Assembly: GCA_041855445.1 (NCBI GenBank)
Contig: JBHAEG010000058.1
Coordinates: forward strand, 62,001 to 126,000
From: Faucicola sp041855445
GTDB taxonomy: Bacteria; Pseudomonadota; Gammaproteobacteria; Pseudomonadales; Moraxellaceae
Length of the DNA stretch: 64,000 nucleotides
Direction: 5' to 3'
A program made the position numbers and the translations under genes. Positions 8,981 to 17,999 of this stretch are shown in pieces (positions within the stretch are counted from its first letter, which is position 1; every line of letters begins with the position of its first letter). The notes under the pieces were generated by a model, which saw only the letters and a program-made list of their open reading frames with translations, did no database searches and was not told where the DNA came from.

Positions 8981-9169
8981 TTAGGCAACTTCTACAAAAA
9001 GACGGCTATCGATTTCTCTGCCTAAATAATCTTCTACCATTGGCTGACAACCACCACAACAAGTTCCAACTGATAGCACATTTTGCAAGTCTTCATATGA
9101 CGTGTAACCTGCCTCAATCGCTTGTTGAATTTCTTTATCTCTCACAGCATTGCAAATACAGATATACAT
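8981..9169 (-). CDS. bfd: Bacterioferritin-associated ferredoxin Bfd
   Basis: This is a small [2Fe-2S] protein that reduces the haem of bacterioferritin so that stored iron is released. The four cysteines are present as CICNA near the N-terminus and GTCCGGC near residue 40, the Bfd spacing. ATG 9169 (MYICICNAVRDK) was chosen because the longer frame adds a low-complexity Ile run translated from the Fur-box region. A Fur box directly upstream predicts expression under iron starvation. Confidence 0.92.
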   Translation of the reverse strand: MYICICNAVRDKEIQQAIEAGYTSYEDLQNVLSVGTCCGGCQPMVEDYLGREIDSRLFVEVA

Positions 9170-9203
9170 AATTTCACCCATGACGCTTGATTGTATGGTT
9201 ATT

Positions 9204-9225
9204 ATAATAATGATAATTATTACTA
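9204..9225. promoter_or_regulatory. Fur box in front of bfd
   Basis: The sequence AATAATGATAATTATTACTA matches the Fur palindrome closely. It is about 35-55 bp upstream of the bfd ATG. Confidence 0.7.
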
Positions 9226-9290
9226 TTTTCAATAGTTAATTGAATAAATTTTGTCGTTGCTCATATAAAAGAAAAATAGTTATCAAGTTA

Positions 9291-9319
9291 TTGATAATGG
9301 TTATCAATTAGGCTATAAT
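9291..9319 (+). promoter_or_regulatory. Strong sigma-70 promoter overlapped by a Fur box
   Basis: The -35 is TTGATA (9291-9296), the spacer is exactly 17 bp, and the -10 is a perfect TATAAT (9314-9319). The 7-1-7 Fur half-sites TGATAAT-G-GTTATCA at 9292-9306 match the palindrome except for one base and cover the -35 and spacer. No protein-coding gene follows on this strand; a terminator comes about 60 bp later. Confidence 0.75.
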
Positions 9320-9325
9320 ATGTTT

Positions 9326-9387
9326 TTATTTTACTATAGTTTCTCTACACCGACTGTCAAACTCCACAATGACAGTCGGATTTTTTT
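9326..9387 (+). ncRNA. Candidate Fur-repressed small RNA (about 62 nt)
   Basis: From the predicted start about 7 nt after the -10, the transcript has an unstructured U-rich 5' half. It then folds into a perfect 10-bp GC-rich stem (CCGACTGTCA with TGACAGTCGG, 10-nt loop) followed by A and seven T residues, a textbook Rho-independent end and Hfq-type tail. The terminator points along the plus strand, where no gene precedes it. Known analogues by logic only are RyhB, PrrF and NrrF. The alternative is a bidirectional terminator for phoR, but the minus strand lacks a T-run after the hairpin. Confidence 0.65.
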
Positions 9388-9388
9388 A

Positions 9389-10699
9389 TCACTGAATGAT
9401 GTTAAATTTGGTTGAAAATCGACTACCTTCACCAAGTTGGCTTTCTATATTTAATATTGCTTGATGTTCAGCCAATGCGTGTTTAGCGATGGCAAGCCCT
9501 AAGCCACTACCACCTGTTTTTCGGCTTCTTCCTTTATCCACTCGATAAAAACGTTCTGTTAAATGTTTTAGATGTTCAGGTGCGATGCCTGAGCCTGTAT
9601 CACTAACAAAAAAGTAAGCGGTATGATTATCTGCTAAGTTTAAGCCTATAGTAACCGTTGTGCCATCTGGCGTGTGGCGAACGGCATTAAAGGCAATATT
9701 ACTCAAGGCACTATATAAATCTTTGTAAACCCCATTTATCCAAATATCAGGGCTAATCTCGGCATGAATGGTATGATGATTTTGAGCAAGAATGCGAGTT
9801 TCATTGACAATATTATTTATTAATTCTGTTAAATTTACCTTTTCTAAATCTGTGACTTGGTAGGGTTGATTTTCTAGTCGAGAGAGTGTTAATAAATCTT
9901 CAATTAATGTCAGCATTCGTTCACTTTCTTTTTGCATTAATTCGATAAATTCTTGTCTAGTTTCATTGTCTAGTTCAGGAATATCTGCTAATGTTTCTAA
10001 AAAACCACTAATGACCGTGAGTGGTGTACGCAATTCGTGGGAAACATTGGCAATAAAAGCGGTTCGGGTAGCATTTAGCTGTTCATTGGCACTAATATCA
10101 TGACTAATTAACATTTTGGCATTGGTTTCAAAAGGCACAAGGGTTAGTTGTAGTGTATGTTCTTTATGATGAACGGGAAAAGTGAGTTTTGTTGTTGCTG
10201 GGCTGTCTGGATTAAGCTGTGCATCATCTAAAAATTGATGGAATTTTGGTAATCGAACTAAATTTTTTAAGATATTTTTTTTGTCAGTGGCTTGCTGTAA
10301 ACCAAAATGGGCATCAGCTAATGCGTTTTTCCATTCAATGCGTCCTTGATTATCCAAAATTAATACACCACTTGGCATAGTGGCAATCATACGGTTAAGA
10401 CGTTGCAAAGTATTGTTCAATTTTTGTTTGCGTTTTTTACGGCTTTTTGCTTGTTGCCATAGGGTGTCAAAGATAATTTTCCAGATACCCATGCCCTCAG
10501 GCACTGTACTAACTTTTGGATTGGTCAGCCAAGCAACTAACTTATAAAAATAAAATAAGTGATAGGAAAATACGCTAATTAACACTAAATTAGCGATAGC
10601 CAATCCCCAAGTAGCATTGCCAAATAGCCAGCCAGCCCCACCCAATAAACCCGCTAAGGCTATAATAAAAACAACATGATACACTACGATTTTTTTCAT
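9389..10699 (-). CDS. phoR: Phosphate-regulon sensor histidine kinase PhoR
   Basis: This membrane kinase/phosphatase controls PhoB in response to phosphate transport. Two N-terminal helices (residues about 5-50) are followed by a PAS-like region and the H-box FIANVSHELRTPLTVISGFLE with the phosphorylated His. The N, G1 and G2 boxes follow (NIAFNAVRHTP, DTGSGIAPEHL, GGSGLGLAI). Its start overlaps the phoB stop as ATGA, so the two are translated together. Confidence 0.93.
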   Translation of the reverse strand: MKKIVVYHVVFIIALAGLLGGAGWLFGNATWGLAIANLVLISVFSYHLFYFYKLVAWLTNPKVSTVPEGMGIWKIIFDTLWQQAKSRKKRKQKLNNTLQRLNRMIATMPSGVLILDNQGRIEWKNALADAHFGLQQATDKKNILKNLVRLPKFHQFLDDAQLNPDSPATTKLTFPVHHKEHTLQLTLVPFETNAKMLISHDISANEQLNATRTAFIANVSHELRTPLTVISGFLETLADIPELDNETRQEFIELMQKESERMLTLIEDLLTLSRLENQPYQVTDLEKVNLTELINNIVNETRILAQNHHTIHAEISPDIWINGVYKDLYSALSNIAFNAVRHTPDGTTVTIGLNLADNHTAYFFVSDTGSGIAPEHLKHLTERFYRVDKGRSRKTGGSGLGLAIAKHALAEHQAILNIESQLGEGSRFSTKFNIIQ

Positions 10700-11385
10700 G
10701 ATTTAACGCTAAAACAATAGCCCGCACTGCGTATAGTTTCGATATAATGATGCAAGTTTACTTTTTCTAGCTCTCGCCGTAACCGCCGAATATGTACATC
10801 AACGGTTCGTTCTTCAATAAACACATGGTCGCCCCAAACTAAGTCTAAAATCTCACGGCGACTATAAATGCGGTCTGTATGCGTCATAAAAAAATGTAAT
10901 AATTTAAACTCCGTTGGTCCAAAAATAAAGTTTTCACCATCGGCAACGACAGTTAAATCTTGTGGATTTAGGGTAATTTTACCAACTTGAATGACTGCAT
11001 CGGTTTTTTGTGGGGCTCTTCGCCGTAACAGGGCATTTATTCGAGCCACCAATTCCCGAGGTGAAAATGGTTTTGTGATATAGTCATCAGCCCCAAGATT
11101 TAACCCCGTTTCTTTATCTACATCTTCGCTACGAGCTGTCAGCAAAATAATTGGTAAATCTTTAGTGCGTTCTTGTTGGCGTAACTCTTTGGCAAAAGCG
11201 ACACCCGACATATTAGGCAACATCCAGTCTAGCAATACAACATCAGGCAGTTTATTATTAATAAGTGGTCTTGCCTCTTCCACACTACCAACATTTAATG
11301 TCGCAAATCCTGCCTGTTTTAAAGTAAAACTAATCAGCTTAGTGATGGGTTCTTCATCTTCAACGATTAAAATAGTCGCTTTCAC
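10696..11385 (-). CDS. phoB: Phosphate-regulon response regulator PhoB
   Basis: This is an OmpR/PhoB-type regulator. The receiver domain has the acidic pair EDEE near the start, phosphoacceptor Asp in VVLLDWMLPNMSG and Lys in YITKPFSP. The C-terminal winged helix includes ERTVDVHIRRLRREL. The start chosen is the internal GTG at 11385 (MKATILIVEDE), with AGG about 6 nt upstream; an in-frame GTG lies 12 nt further out. It lies between pstB and phoR on the same strand. Confidence 0.93.
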   Translation of the reverse strand: MKATILIVEDEEPITKLISFTLKQAGFATLNVGSVEEARPLINNKLPDVVLLDWMLPNMSGVAFAKELRQQERTKDLPIILLTARSEDVDKETGLNLGADDYITKPFSPRELVARINALLRRRAPQKTDAVIQVGKITLNPQDLTVVADGENFIFGPTEFKLLHFFMTHTDRIYSRREILDLVWGDHVFIEERTVDVHIRRLRRELEKVNLHHYIETIRSAGYCFSVKS

Positions 11386-11427
11386 ATTTAACCTCACTGT
11401 TTATCACAAATTCCATTTAAAGATATA

Positions 11428-12183
11428 TTAGCCAAACTTACCCGTAATATAATCTTCTGTTTGTTTTAATGCTGGTTTGGTAAAGATTTGATTAGTTTCA
11501 CCAATTTCGATTAATTCGCCAAGATACATATAAGCGGTGTAATCTGAAACACGGGCGGCTTGTTGCATATTATGCGTAACGATGGCAATAGTATAATCAT
11601 TTTTTAGCTCACTCACCAACTCTTCAATATATGCTGTTGATATTGGGTCTAAGGCAGAAGTTGGTTCGTCCAATAACACCACCTCAGGTTTACAAGCAAC
11701 TGCCCTTGCAATACATAAACGTTGTTGCTGACCACCTGATAATGAATTACCTGATTGTTTTAATTTATCTTTGACTTCGTTCCACAACGCCGCTTTTTTT
11801 AATGCCCATTCAACACGGTCATTCATATCATTTTTACTAAGTTTTTCATAGAGCTTTACGCCAAATGCTACATTGTCATAAATTGACATTGGAAATGGGG
11901 TTGGCTTTTGGAACACCATACCGACTTTGGCTCGTAATAAATTAACATCAACGCCTTTTTGTAAAATATCATTACCATCTAATAAAATTTTACCTTCTAC
12001 TTTACTATCTGCATATAAATCATACATACGGTTGAATGTACGCAATAATGTTGATTTTCCGCAACCAGACGGTCCAATAAAGGCTGTTACTTGATTAGCA
12101 GGAATGCTTAAATTAATATTTTTTAGGGCGTGAAAACTACCATAATAAAAATTAAAGTTCTCAACACGAATTTTATCTTGCAT
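11428..12183 (-). CDS. pstB: Phosphate ABC transporter ATPase PstB
   Basis: This is the ATP-binding subunit of the high-affinity phosphate importer. Walker A is FIGPSGCGKSTLLRTFNRM, the signature is NSLSGGQQQRLCIARAVA, Walker B is VVLLDEPTSALDP and the switch is IVTHNMQQAARVSD. The phosphate-type insert KPTPFPMSIYDNVAFG is present. Start 12183 (MQDKIRVENF) is supported by GGA upstream; ATG 12195 and TTG 12204 are in-frame alternatives. Confidence 0.95.
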   Translation of the reverse strand: MQDKIRVENFNFYYGSFHALKNINLSIPANQVTAFIGPSGCGKSTLLRTFNRMYDLYADSKVEGKILLDGNDILQKGVDVNLLRAKVGMVFQKPTPFPMSIYDNVAFGVKLYEKLSKNDMNDRVEWALKKAALWNEVKDKLKQSGNSLSGGQQQRLCIARAVACKPEVVLLDEPTSALDPISTAYIEELVSELKNDYTIAIVTHNMQQAARVSDYTAYMYLGELIEIGETNQIFTKPALKQTEDYITGKFG

Positions 12184-12208
12184 AATTTTTTCCATTATCT
12201 TCAAAGGT

Positions 12209-13060
12209 TTATTTCTGCTTAGCTTCCAAATAGCGAGCGATAATATTGGTAATTAACACCGCTAGTGCAATCAATAACGCTGCCGCCCATGCCAATCCAT
12301 GCCAATCTTTATAAGGACTCATCGCAAACTGATAAATAACATTTGGTAAATTGGCAATTGGTTCATTCATATTTGTACTAAAAAACTGATTATTTAATGC
12401 AGTAAATAATAATGGTGCAGTTTCGCCAGAAATTCGAGCAAACGCTAACAATACCCCTGTTATTACCCCTGCTTTTGCCGCCCGTAATGTCACCATGCTA
12501 ACCAATTTATATTTTGGAGCTCCCAACGCATAGGCTGCTTCTCGTAGACTATTTGGTACAAGTCTTAACATATTTTCAGTTGTACGCACCACTACAGGAA
12601 TAACTAACAATGATAAAGCTACTGCACCCGCTAATCCTGAAAAATGACCTTGAGGGACAACGATTAACCCATAAACAAACAAACCAATCACAATTGATGG
12701 TGCAGATAATAAAATATCATTCATAAAGCGAGTGAGCATCGCCAACTTGCTATTTTGCCCAAATTCAGCCAAGAAAATCCCGCATAAAATGCCAATTGGT
12801 GTACCAATGACCAAGCCAAATAAAGTAATCATGACACTACCTAAAATGGCGTTACGCAATCCCCCTTCTGTACCTGGAGGCGGGGTATCTAAAGTAAAAA
12901 TACTCGCCCCAAGTCCGCTAAATCCTTCATAAAACAACGTATAAAAAATCCAGCCTAGCCAAAACAACCCAAAAAACATGGTTAAAATTGAAGCAGTTAA
13001 ATGAAAATTACTAATAAAACGGCGGCGGCGATATACTGGATTATTGCTATCTTTTTGCAT
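12209..13060 (-). CDS. pstA: Phosphate ABC transporter permease PstA
   Basis: This is an inner-membrane permease with about six helices. It contains the Pst motifs GGLRNAILGSVMITLFG and the EAA loop AYALGAPKYKLVSMVTLRAA. Start 13060 (MQKDSNNPV) has AGGA 9 nt upstream; ATG 13081 overlaps the pstC stop and is the alternative. Confidence 0.93.
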   Translation of the reverse strand: MQKDSNNPVYRRRRFISNFHLTASILTMFFGLFWLGWIFYTLFYEGFSGLGASIFTLDTPPPGTEGGLRNAILGSVMITLFGLVIGTPIGILCGIFLAEFGQNSKLAMLTRFMNDILLSAPSIVIGLFVYGLIVVPQGHFSGLAGAVALSLLVIPVVVRTTENMLRLVPNSLREAAYALGAPKYKLVSMVTLRAAKAGVITGVLLAFARISGETAPLLFTALNNQFFSTNMNEPIANLPNVIYQFAMSPYKDWHGLAWAAALLIALAVLITNIIARYLEAKQK

Positions 13061-13080
13061 CTTTAATTTTCCTACATTCA

Positions 13081-14031
13081 TTAATGTTTTTTGCCTTCGC
13101 CTTTTTGCATTTGTAATAACATCACTTTTGAAATACATAACACAATAAAGGTAATCACAAATAAAATTAAACCAAGATATAACAATGATGAAACGTGCAA
13201 TAAATCCACCGCTTCAGCAAATTCATTCGCTAATGCTGAGGTAATCGATACACCTGAACCAAACAACTCAGCACTAACGTTAAAGGTATTACCAATAATA
13301 AATGTCACTGCCATCGTTTCGCCCAATGCCCGACCTAAGCCTAAAATAATCCCACCAACAACCCCAGTTTTAGTATAAGGAAGCACCACATGACGTACCA
13401 CTTCCCAACGGGTACTACCCAAGCCATATGCTGACTCTTTTAACATGGTTGGTGTCACTTCAAACACATCACGCATCACAGATGCAATAAATGGGATAAT
13501 CATAATTGCTAAAATTAATCCAGCAGCAAACAAGCCAATCCCCATTGGCGTTCCCTGAAACAATACCCCAATGATAGGAACTGCACCTAACGTTTTTGTC
13601 ATTAACGGCTGAATATAAGTAGAAAATACAGGGGCAAAAACAAACAATCCCCACATACCATAAATAATTGATGGAATTCCTGCTAACAGTTCAATGGTAA
13701 TGCCTAATGGACGGCGTAACACTTTCGGACAAAGCTCTGTTAAAAAAATCGCAATGCCAAAGCTAACAGGTACAGCAATGATTAAAGCAATAATAGATGT
13801 CACTAATGTGCCATAAATTGGAGCTAACGCCCCGTAACTGCCTTCAACGGTATCCCAATTTGACGAAAATAAAAAACCTAAACCAAATTTCTGAATACTT
13901 GGTAATGCCCCATAAATTAATGACGCTAAAATACCACCTAAACTTAATAAAACTAACAGTGCAAAAAAACGGGTTGTATTAACAAAACAAGCATCAAGCA
14001 ACCGCTGACGTTTTAATTTTTCTACTAACAT
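13081..14031 (-). CDS. pstC: Phosphate ABC transporter permease PstC
   Basis: This partner permease of PstA has multiple helices. The EAA loop AYGLGSTRWEVVRHVVLPYT and the preceding FGIAIFLTELCPKVLRRPLG are characteristic of PstC. The start is taken at ATG 14031 (MLVEKLKRQR), since the 5-codon extension begins with TTG inside the likely SD. Confidence 0.93.
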   Translation of the reverse strand: MLVEKLKRQRLLDACFVNTTRFFALLVLLSLGGILASLIYGALPSIQKFGLGFLFSSNWDTVEGSYGALAPIYGTLVTSIIALIIAVPVSFGIAIFLTELCPKVLRRPLGITIELLAGIPSIIYGMWGLFVFAPVFSTYIQPLMTKTLGAVPIIGVLFQGTPMGIGLFAAGLILAIMIIPFIASVMRDVFEVTPTMLKESAYGLGSTRWEVVRHVVLPYTKTGVVGGIILGLGRALGETMAVTFIIGNTFNVSAELFGSGVSITSALANEFAEAVDLLHVSSLLYLGLILFVITFIVLCISKVMLLQMQKGEGKKH

Positions 14032-14061
14032 AAGGGAAATTTCCAAATTTGCTAATCGTAA

Positions 14062-14107
14062 CCATCTGTCAGATTTGCCATATATACGGCATCATCACAA
14101 CAGATGG
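14062..14107. other. Long-range hairpin between pstS and pstC
   Basis: CCATCTGT pairs with ACAGATGG around an inner GCC/GGC hairpin. The T-run (14109-14115) follows on the plus strand, where no gene precedes. On the minus strand it could act as an mRNA-stabilising stem that raises pstS over pstCAB. Confidence 0.45.
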
Positions 14108-14132
14108 ATTTTTTTCTTATGTCTTGATTTAA

Positions 14133-15236
14133 TTAAGGATATACTGGCTTGCCTGCCTCATCAGTTACTTTTTTCCACTCTTCACGCACTAAGTTTTTCA
14201 CATTGTCAGGTAAAGGCACATAATCTAACTTACGAGCAGACTCATCACCGCTAGTATATGCCCAATCAAAGAACGCTAAACTTGCTTTTGCTTTATCAAC
14301 ATTTTGTGGCTTTTTATGTACCAATACAAACGTTGCTGCCGCTAAAGGCCACGCATTTTGGGCTGGCTGGTTAGTTAATACTAAATTAAACCCTGCGTTA
14401 CTTGACCAATCAACATCTGCAGCCGCTGAAAAAGTTTCTTGTGATGGCTCTACGAAATTACCAGCTTTATTTTGTAACTGAACATGTGACATCTGATTTT
14501 GTTTTGCATACGCATACTCAACATAACCAATCGAATTGGCAATACGATTGACATAAGTTGCTACACCCTCATTGCCTTTACCAGCCGTCCCTGTTTTTGC
14601 CGTTGGCCATTTCACTGTATTTGCCGCCCCAACAGTTTGTTGCCATGTTGGTGACACTTGACTTAAATAATTTGTAAAAATAAAACTTGTGCCAGAACCA
14701 TCAGCACGAAATACCGTCACAATTGGTTCATTTGGCAATGTTAAATTTGGATTAATCGCTGTAATTTTCGCATCATTCCAATGGGTAATTTCGCCCAAAT
14801 AAATACCTGCCAATAATTCCCCAGTCAATTTTAACTCGCTTGGCTTCACCCCTGCGATATTCACCACAGGCACAACCCCACCAATCACCGTTGGAAACTG
14901 AATTAAACCTTGAGCTTCTAGCTCTTCTGCTTTCAATGGCGAGTCTGATGCCCCAAAGTCCACAGTTTTTGCGGTAATCTGTTTCACCCCACCCGATGAA
15001 CCAATTGACTGATAATTGACTTTGCCTCCTTTATCCTGCAAAAATCCCTGCGACCACTGAACATAAATCGGCTGAGGAAAAGACGCACCCGCACCCGTAA
15101 TATCCAAACTTACTTTTTCATTACTGGTTGCCTGTCCTGTCGTATCAGTATTGCTTGCATTTTGTTGAGAATTGCCACTGCACGCCATCAATGCCAAACT
15201 TGCAATCACTACCAAAGAAACTCGCTTAAATTTCAT
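14133..15236 (-). CDS. pstS: Phosphate-binding protein PstS
   Basis: This is the periplasmic lipoprotein that captures phosphate for PstCAB. The N-terminus MKFKRVSLVVIASLALMAC carries a lipobox. Phosphate-site motifs follow: ITGAGASFPQPIYVQW, SSGGVKQI, FGASDSPL and FRADGSGTSFIFTNYL. The length of 367 aa is normal. GGAG precedes the ATG and a Pho box lies upstream, so it is the first gene of a pstSCAB-phoBR cluster. Confidence 0.95.
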   Translation of the reverse strand: MKFKRVSLVVIASLALMACSGNSQQNASNTDTTGQATSNEKVSLDITGAGASFPQPIYVQWSQGFLQDKGGKVNYQSIGSSGGVKQITAKTVDFGASDSPLKAEELEAQGLIQFPTVIGGVVPVVNIAGVKPSELKLTGELLAGIYLGEITHWNDAKITAINPNLTLPNEPIVTVFRADGSGTSFIFTNYLSQVSPTWQQTVGAANTVKWPTAKTGTAGKGNEGVATYVNRIANSIGYVEYAYAKQNQMSHVQLQNKAGNFVEPSQETFSAAADVDWSSNAGFNLVLTNQPAQNAWPLAAATFVLVHKKPQNVDKAKASLAFFDWAYTSGDESARKLDYVPLPDNVKNLVREEWKKVTDEAGKPVYP

Positions 15237-15343
15237 AACGTCTCCAAAATTAATATTCTGTCGGGATTACCTAAGAATTATTAAACTTTTTATTTACTAA
15301 AAAACAATAACAGCCAATCTTGAGACATAGTGTAGCAACCCAA

Positions 15344-15362
15344 TATGACAAATATATGACAA
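15344..15362 (-). promoter_or_regulatory. Pho box upstream of pstS
   Basis: On the minus strand it reads TTGTCATATATTTGTCATA, two 11-bp TGTCAT repeats matching the PhoB consensus CTGTCATAAAACTGTCATA. It lies about 110 bp before pstS. Confidence 0.75.
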
Positions 15363-15495
15363 ACAGAAAAATCTCATTTGCAATAATTTGCTAAAAATCT
15401 ACCAATTTATAATTTTTCGCTGGGAATTATGCCTTAATCATGATAAATTTTTATAAATAAATTATTTATCATATTTGGCGAAACTGAGGCATGAT

Positions 15496-17274
15496 ATGCT
15501 AAAATTACAATACTTTTATTCTTATTTAAACTATTTATATACATTAATATTTTTTGCAGTATTCTCATTCAATGCCACTGCCCAAGACACTTTGCGAACA
15601 AAACAAAATCATCTTTCTGATAAAATTATTCATTACCAACAGCTTGCACAACAAAAAAACCTAGCTCAACAAACGACTTGGCAACGACTTCTTTATTATC
15701 CTGAAAACCAACAAAAAAACGTTAAAAGTCGAGTTAAATCTATACAAGATTTTTTTGTTAGTCCACAAGGTCATGAAAATAGTGATGCTGAATTACAAGC
15801 CATGATTATTGCATTATTTGATAAAAATTTACCTGATAATCAATCTGTACAATGCCGTTTCCCAGCTCGAACATATTGGATAAAGCAAAATTTAGCAATT
15901 ACTGATACTGAATTACCAACTGTCACATGTACAAATTTTAAAAAGTGGCAAAATAGCTTAAATATTACCAGTGCTTCATTAATTTTTGCTCAAGAATATC
16001 TAGATAATCCTGCTTCTTCATTTGCTCATATTTTTTTAAAATTAAATCATGCTAATCCTAATCAGTCATTAATTTTAAACTATGCCCCTGCTCCAGCCCA
16101 AAACACCTCTCTTGCTAAATTTACTTATCAATCGATTTTTACAGGGGTAAAAGGTCAATTCACCCTTGAGCCTTACGATAAAAAAATTCAGCAATATCGA
16201 GATGAAGAGGGACGGGATATTTGGAATTATCAGCTAAATTTAACACATGATGAGTTACAGCAATTAATTCGGCAAATTTGGGAAATAAAACAACAAGATA
16301 TTGATTATTTTTTATTTACAGGTAATTGTGCGACTGAGATTTTGGCTTTACTAAATAGTTTACGCTCTGATAAAAATTTGTTTGCAAATATCGAGAAAAT
16401 GAACGCTCCTGCAGGTGTCGTGCGAGAGCTACAACATCAAGGATTATTAACCAATGTCACCACTTATGAAGCATCAAATAAAACTAAACAACAGGCTATC
16501 TTAAACCAAGTTCAATTAGATATATTACAACCAGCTGATAATAATCCATTGCATGCTCATGATTTAAGCAGGGTTTCAATGGGTATTGGTGAACAAAATA
16601 ATCATCATTATATCGATTTGGGTTATCGTTTAGTTTATCATGATAATTTAGATAAAAACTCTGGTTATCCAGTTGGTAGTTATTTAGAAGGATTATCAGC
16701 CAATATTAGAATATATCATAAAACCGATGATACACCTCATGTACAATTGCAGTCACTAAATTTATTTAAATCCCGTTCATTAAATCCTATCAATACTGCA
16801 GATAAGGGTAAATCTTGGGGAGTTAATCTTGGTCTAGAGCGAGTTAGTGACGGCTTTAGTAATCCTAATAATTATCATTTAGTCAGTCAGGTGCGTGCTG
16901 AATATGGTTGGAGTGTTGCTTATGGTAAACCTGTTAAACAAACTGGTAGTGTGCCACCTAATTTATGTTATTTATTACCCATGGGTAATTTACAGGTTGG
17001 CAAAGGATTAACAAAAGGCTATCGGCTCGGGATTGGGGCGAATATTGGTTGTCAATATCAGTTTAATCAAAATTTTCGAGGTTTAGTAGAGGTTTCATTG
17101 CCTTATTGGTTTATCAATGATAAACAACGTTATTGGCAACCTGTAGCAACTTTGGGATTGCAATATGATTTAGCTCAAAATAATGCTCTACGATTAACGA
17201 CAAATTATACTTATCAGCCAAATGATTTTAACAATCATGATGATATTATGTTGCAATATTTACGTTATTATTGA
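15496..17274 (+). CDS. Lnb-like DUF4105 membrane/periplasmic protein
   Basis: The protein has an N-terminal membrane/signal segment (about residues 10-30), then a DUF4105 (Lnb N-terminal) domain. A conserved His lies in NPASSFAHIFLKLNH and a conserved Cys in LFTGNCATEILALL. The C-terminal half is beta-strand rich, like outer-membrane-barrel domains attached to this family. Lnb proteins N-acylate lipoproteins in some Gram-positives; whether this Gram-negative version does so is unknown. ATG 15496 has GAGG 6 nt upstream and is preferred to TTG 15475. Confidence 0.75.
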   Translation: MLKLQYFYSYLNYLYTLIFFAVFSFNATAQDTLRTKQNHLSDKIIHYQQLAQQKNLAQQTTWQRLLYYPENQQKNVKSRVKSIQDFFVSPQGHENSDAELQAMIIALFDKNLPDNQSVQCRFPARTYWIKQNLAITDTELPTVTCTNFKKWQNSLNITSASLIFAQEYLDNPASSFAHIFLKLNHANPNQSLILNYAPAPAQNTSLAKFTYQSIFTGVKGQFTLEPYDKKIQQYRDEEGRDIWNYQLNLTHDELQQLIRQIWEIKQQDIDYFLFTGNCATEILALLNSLRSDKNLFANIEKMNAPAGVVRELQHQGLLTNVTTYEASNKTKQQAILNQVQLDILQPADNNPLHAHDLSRVSMGIGEQNNHHYIDLGYRLVYHDNLDKNSGYPVGSYLEGLSANIRIYHKTDDTPHVQLQSLNLFKSRSLNPINTADKGKSWGVNLGLERVSDGFSNPNNYHLVSQVRAEYGWSVAYGKPVKQTGSVPPNLCYLLPMGNLQVGKGLTKGYRLGIGANIGCQYQFNQNFRGLVEVSLPYWFINDKQRYWQPVATLGLQYDLAQNNALRLTTNYTYQPNDFNNHDDIMLQYLRYY

Positions 17275-17280
17275 CATACT

Positions 17281-17310
17281 CCCACCATCAAATCTAACGG
17301 TTATGGTGGG
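17281..17310. repeat. IS200/IS605-end-like hairpin or terminator
   Basis: CCCACCAT pairs with ATGGTGGG, preceded by TTGACATACT. This arrangement is often seen at IS200/IS605 element ends. It overlaps the stop of the DUF4105 gene and is followed by a short T-run, so it may simply be that gene's terminator. No transposase is present. Confidence 0.4.
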
Positions 17311-17681
17311 GAAATTTTTGCGACCCATAACAATCTAAGTCGCCACCTTTCGCCAGAATATCAAAAAAAGCATCGCCAAAAACCACAAGCTTCAAAGCTT
17401 ACTATTTTACATAGTATTCACCTTGCCAATTAAACCTAAAATAAATTTACTTTTTGACTTTTTCATCATAAATATAGTTTTATAACTTTTATTCAATTAG
17501 AAACAAAAAACCCAGAAATTTACCGTTATTAGATTTTTGCTTTGGATAAAAAAACTGCCTAATAAAACCAGCTAAAATAAGTTTTTTCATAACATTTATC
17601 TATTTGGCTAAATAAAGTTACTATACATCAACAAAAATCTATTTTTATAAAATTATATAACTAATTATCCTTGTCTTTGAT
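17311..17681. other. AT-rich gap without recognisable gene
   Basis: No convincing start, SD or protein family is seen on either strand. A 30-codon frame (around 17340-17432) ending in SIHLAN could be the tail of a lost gene. The region lies between the host DUF4105 gene and phage debris. Confidence 0.4.
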
Positions 17682-17724
17682 TTATCTTCTTGCATGACAG
17701 TTAGTGACAAAGTTCGACGTATCA

Positions 17725-17906
17725 TAAGGGGTAAAGAGCCGATGACTTGGCTTCGCAATCGCACGCACTGCCAACAGTTCAAGGGCGGTTTCAGCATTAA
17801 TGGCGTTACCGCTTGCCGATGTTGTGCCAATAAAGGGGTTGGACATCTGTCCTTTATCAAGGCGAGACCGCCCGAAAAGTGAGCCAAGCCAACCAAAAAA
17901 CTTCAT
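17725..17906 (-). pseudogene. Remnant of an HK97-type portal gene (N-terminal part)
   Basis: The first 47 or so residues (MKFFGWLGSLFGRSRLDKGQ and on) are nearly identical to the start of the intact portal at 41644. After about residue 47 a small deletion shifts the frame and only broken homology (RAIAKPSHRL) remains. A short frame MERGAITFFGGFLVSKGK precedes it. It lies outside the left attachment repeat, so it is left over from an earlier phage at this tRNA-Leu locus. Confidence 0.85.
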
Positions 17907-17973
17907 CTGTTATTTTCCCTTTGATACTAAAAAACCGCCAAAAAAGGTGATTGCACCACGCTCCATTTTTTAC

Positions 17974-17999
17974 AACCCCTAGTTTCGCTAGGGGTTTTT
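17974..17999 (+). terminator. Rho-independent terminator in phage debris
   Basis: A 9-bp stem AACCCCTAG with CTAGGGGTT, 5-nt loop, is followed by T residues on the plus strand. The opposite strand also has an A/T-rich flank. Confidence 0.55.

Noticed and set aside
14062..14115. Second small RNA on the plus strand ending at the pstS-pstC hairpin
   Set aside because: The hairpin has a plus-strand T-run, but I see no good promoter before it.
17340..17432. Transposase remnant next to the IS605-like hairpin
   Set aside because: The short frame has no recognisable TnpA or TnpB motif.
17694..17882. 62-aa plus-strand ORF in the left debris
   Set aside because: It is antisense to the portal remnant, which has clear homology to the intact portal gene.
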